DNA from: JAZDFC01 sp043808235
Lineage (GTDB): Bacteria; Bacteroidota; Ignavibacteria; Ignavibacteriales; Melioribacteraceae
Reading direction: 5' to 3'
DNA length: 64,000 nucleotides
NCBI GenBank assembly: GCA_043808235.1
Contig: JAZDFC010000070.1
Location: 88,086 to 152,085, forward strand
The number at the start of each line of letters is the position of its first letter. Position 1 is the first letter of the stretch. Below, in pieces: positions 63,815 through 64,000 of this stretch. Made by a program: the position numbers and the translations under genes. The notes below the pieces were generated by a model. It made no database searches, was not told the origin of the DNA, and saw only the letters and a program-made list of their open reading frames with translations.

Positions 63815-64000
63815 TGATGATAGAATCAAACAATATCGAATTTAAACGTGAATGGAAGCACGATTTTTTACGTGTAATTTGTGCATTTGCTAACGCCGAT
63901 GGAGGAATTTTATATATTGGAAAAGATGATAAAGGAAATGATAGCGGCGTTCAAAACTATAGCGAGCTATTAGAAATATTGCCAAATAAAATTAATTCCA
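63814..64000 (+). CDS. AlbA_2 (Schlafen-type) ATP-binding domain protein, 3' end outside window
   Basis: The frame opens at ATG 63814 (or 63817) and runs off the window: IESNNIEFKREWKHDFLRVI, CAFANADGGILYIGKDDKG. The E-x-K...FANADGG..YIG pattern is the AlbA_2/divergent AAA-4 domain of transcription-regulator-like proteins often found in accessory DNA. Its start overlaps the restored legC stop by one base (TAATG). Confidence 0.87.
   Translation, partial: MMIESNNIEFKREWKHDFLRVICAFANADGGILYIGKDDKGNDSGVQNYSELLEILPNKINS

Overview
The window looks like a chromosomal contig from an Ignavibacteria-type bacterium of the Bacteroidota/Chlorobi (FCB) group. It is AT-rich and Gram-negative. It carries groESL under CIRCE, SLBB/Wzz polysaccharide genes, a NamZ-type muramidase, a DUF6263-like lipoprotein and NfeD/ClpP-class proteins. 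The placement is an inference from gene content and protein style. I saw no rRNA, tRNA or CRISPR array.

1-48.9 kb is dense and ordinary, with intact reading frames. It runs: mutL (5' end cut off); an acyl-CoA mutase large subunit with isobutyryl-CoA-mutase-like pocket residues; a UbiA prenyltransferase; a CBS/CorC protein; tgt-yajC; an NfeD-type protease; on the minus strand a DUF6263-like lipoprotein, namZ, ndk, sucD (with a lysine-rich tail) and a POT transporter; a minus-strand operon psd-pssA-purS-purQ-tatA-gatA; a plus-strand run ybaB-recR-methyltransferase-two lipoproteins-ftsX; an export set (SLBB, BY-kinase, Wza-like, Wzz) and a UDP-xylose synthase; groESL with a readable promoter and operator; plsY-htrA-purB; glgP. 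At 39.8-44.1 kb four adjacent genes look like a stator-type inner-membrane pair followed by two paralogous outer-membrane proteins. I do not recognise these as a known system.

44.9-64 kb is a surface-glycan locus. The wbpA-, rfbA-, wbpB- and wbpD-like genes are intact. After them come an IS4-family element with an 8-bp target duplication, an IS110 remnant, small accessory genes (two DUF4160/DUF2442 pairs, HicA/HicB pieces, GIY-YIG, four-helix-bundle), a flippase, a polymerase/ligase and a glycosyltransferase. Several sugar genes are broken: the UDP-GlcNAc 2-epimerase (repeat insertion plus frameshift), a legB-like dehydratase (in-frame TAG), a legC-like aminotransferase (in-frame TGA plus frameshift) and a 3' stub of another epimerase. 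The window ends inside an AlbA_2-type gene.

The most unusual feature is several families of degenerate repeats with a 7-nt period (units such as CCAGTAT/CAAGTAA, CAGTCNN, GACTGAN, ACTGCNN, CCATACT and TTTTTAC/TTTTTCC). They fill the gaps of the glycan locus, occur at a few distant sites, and also lie inside genes, where they break frames, supply stop codons or encode in-frame protein segments.
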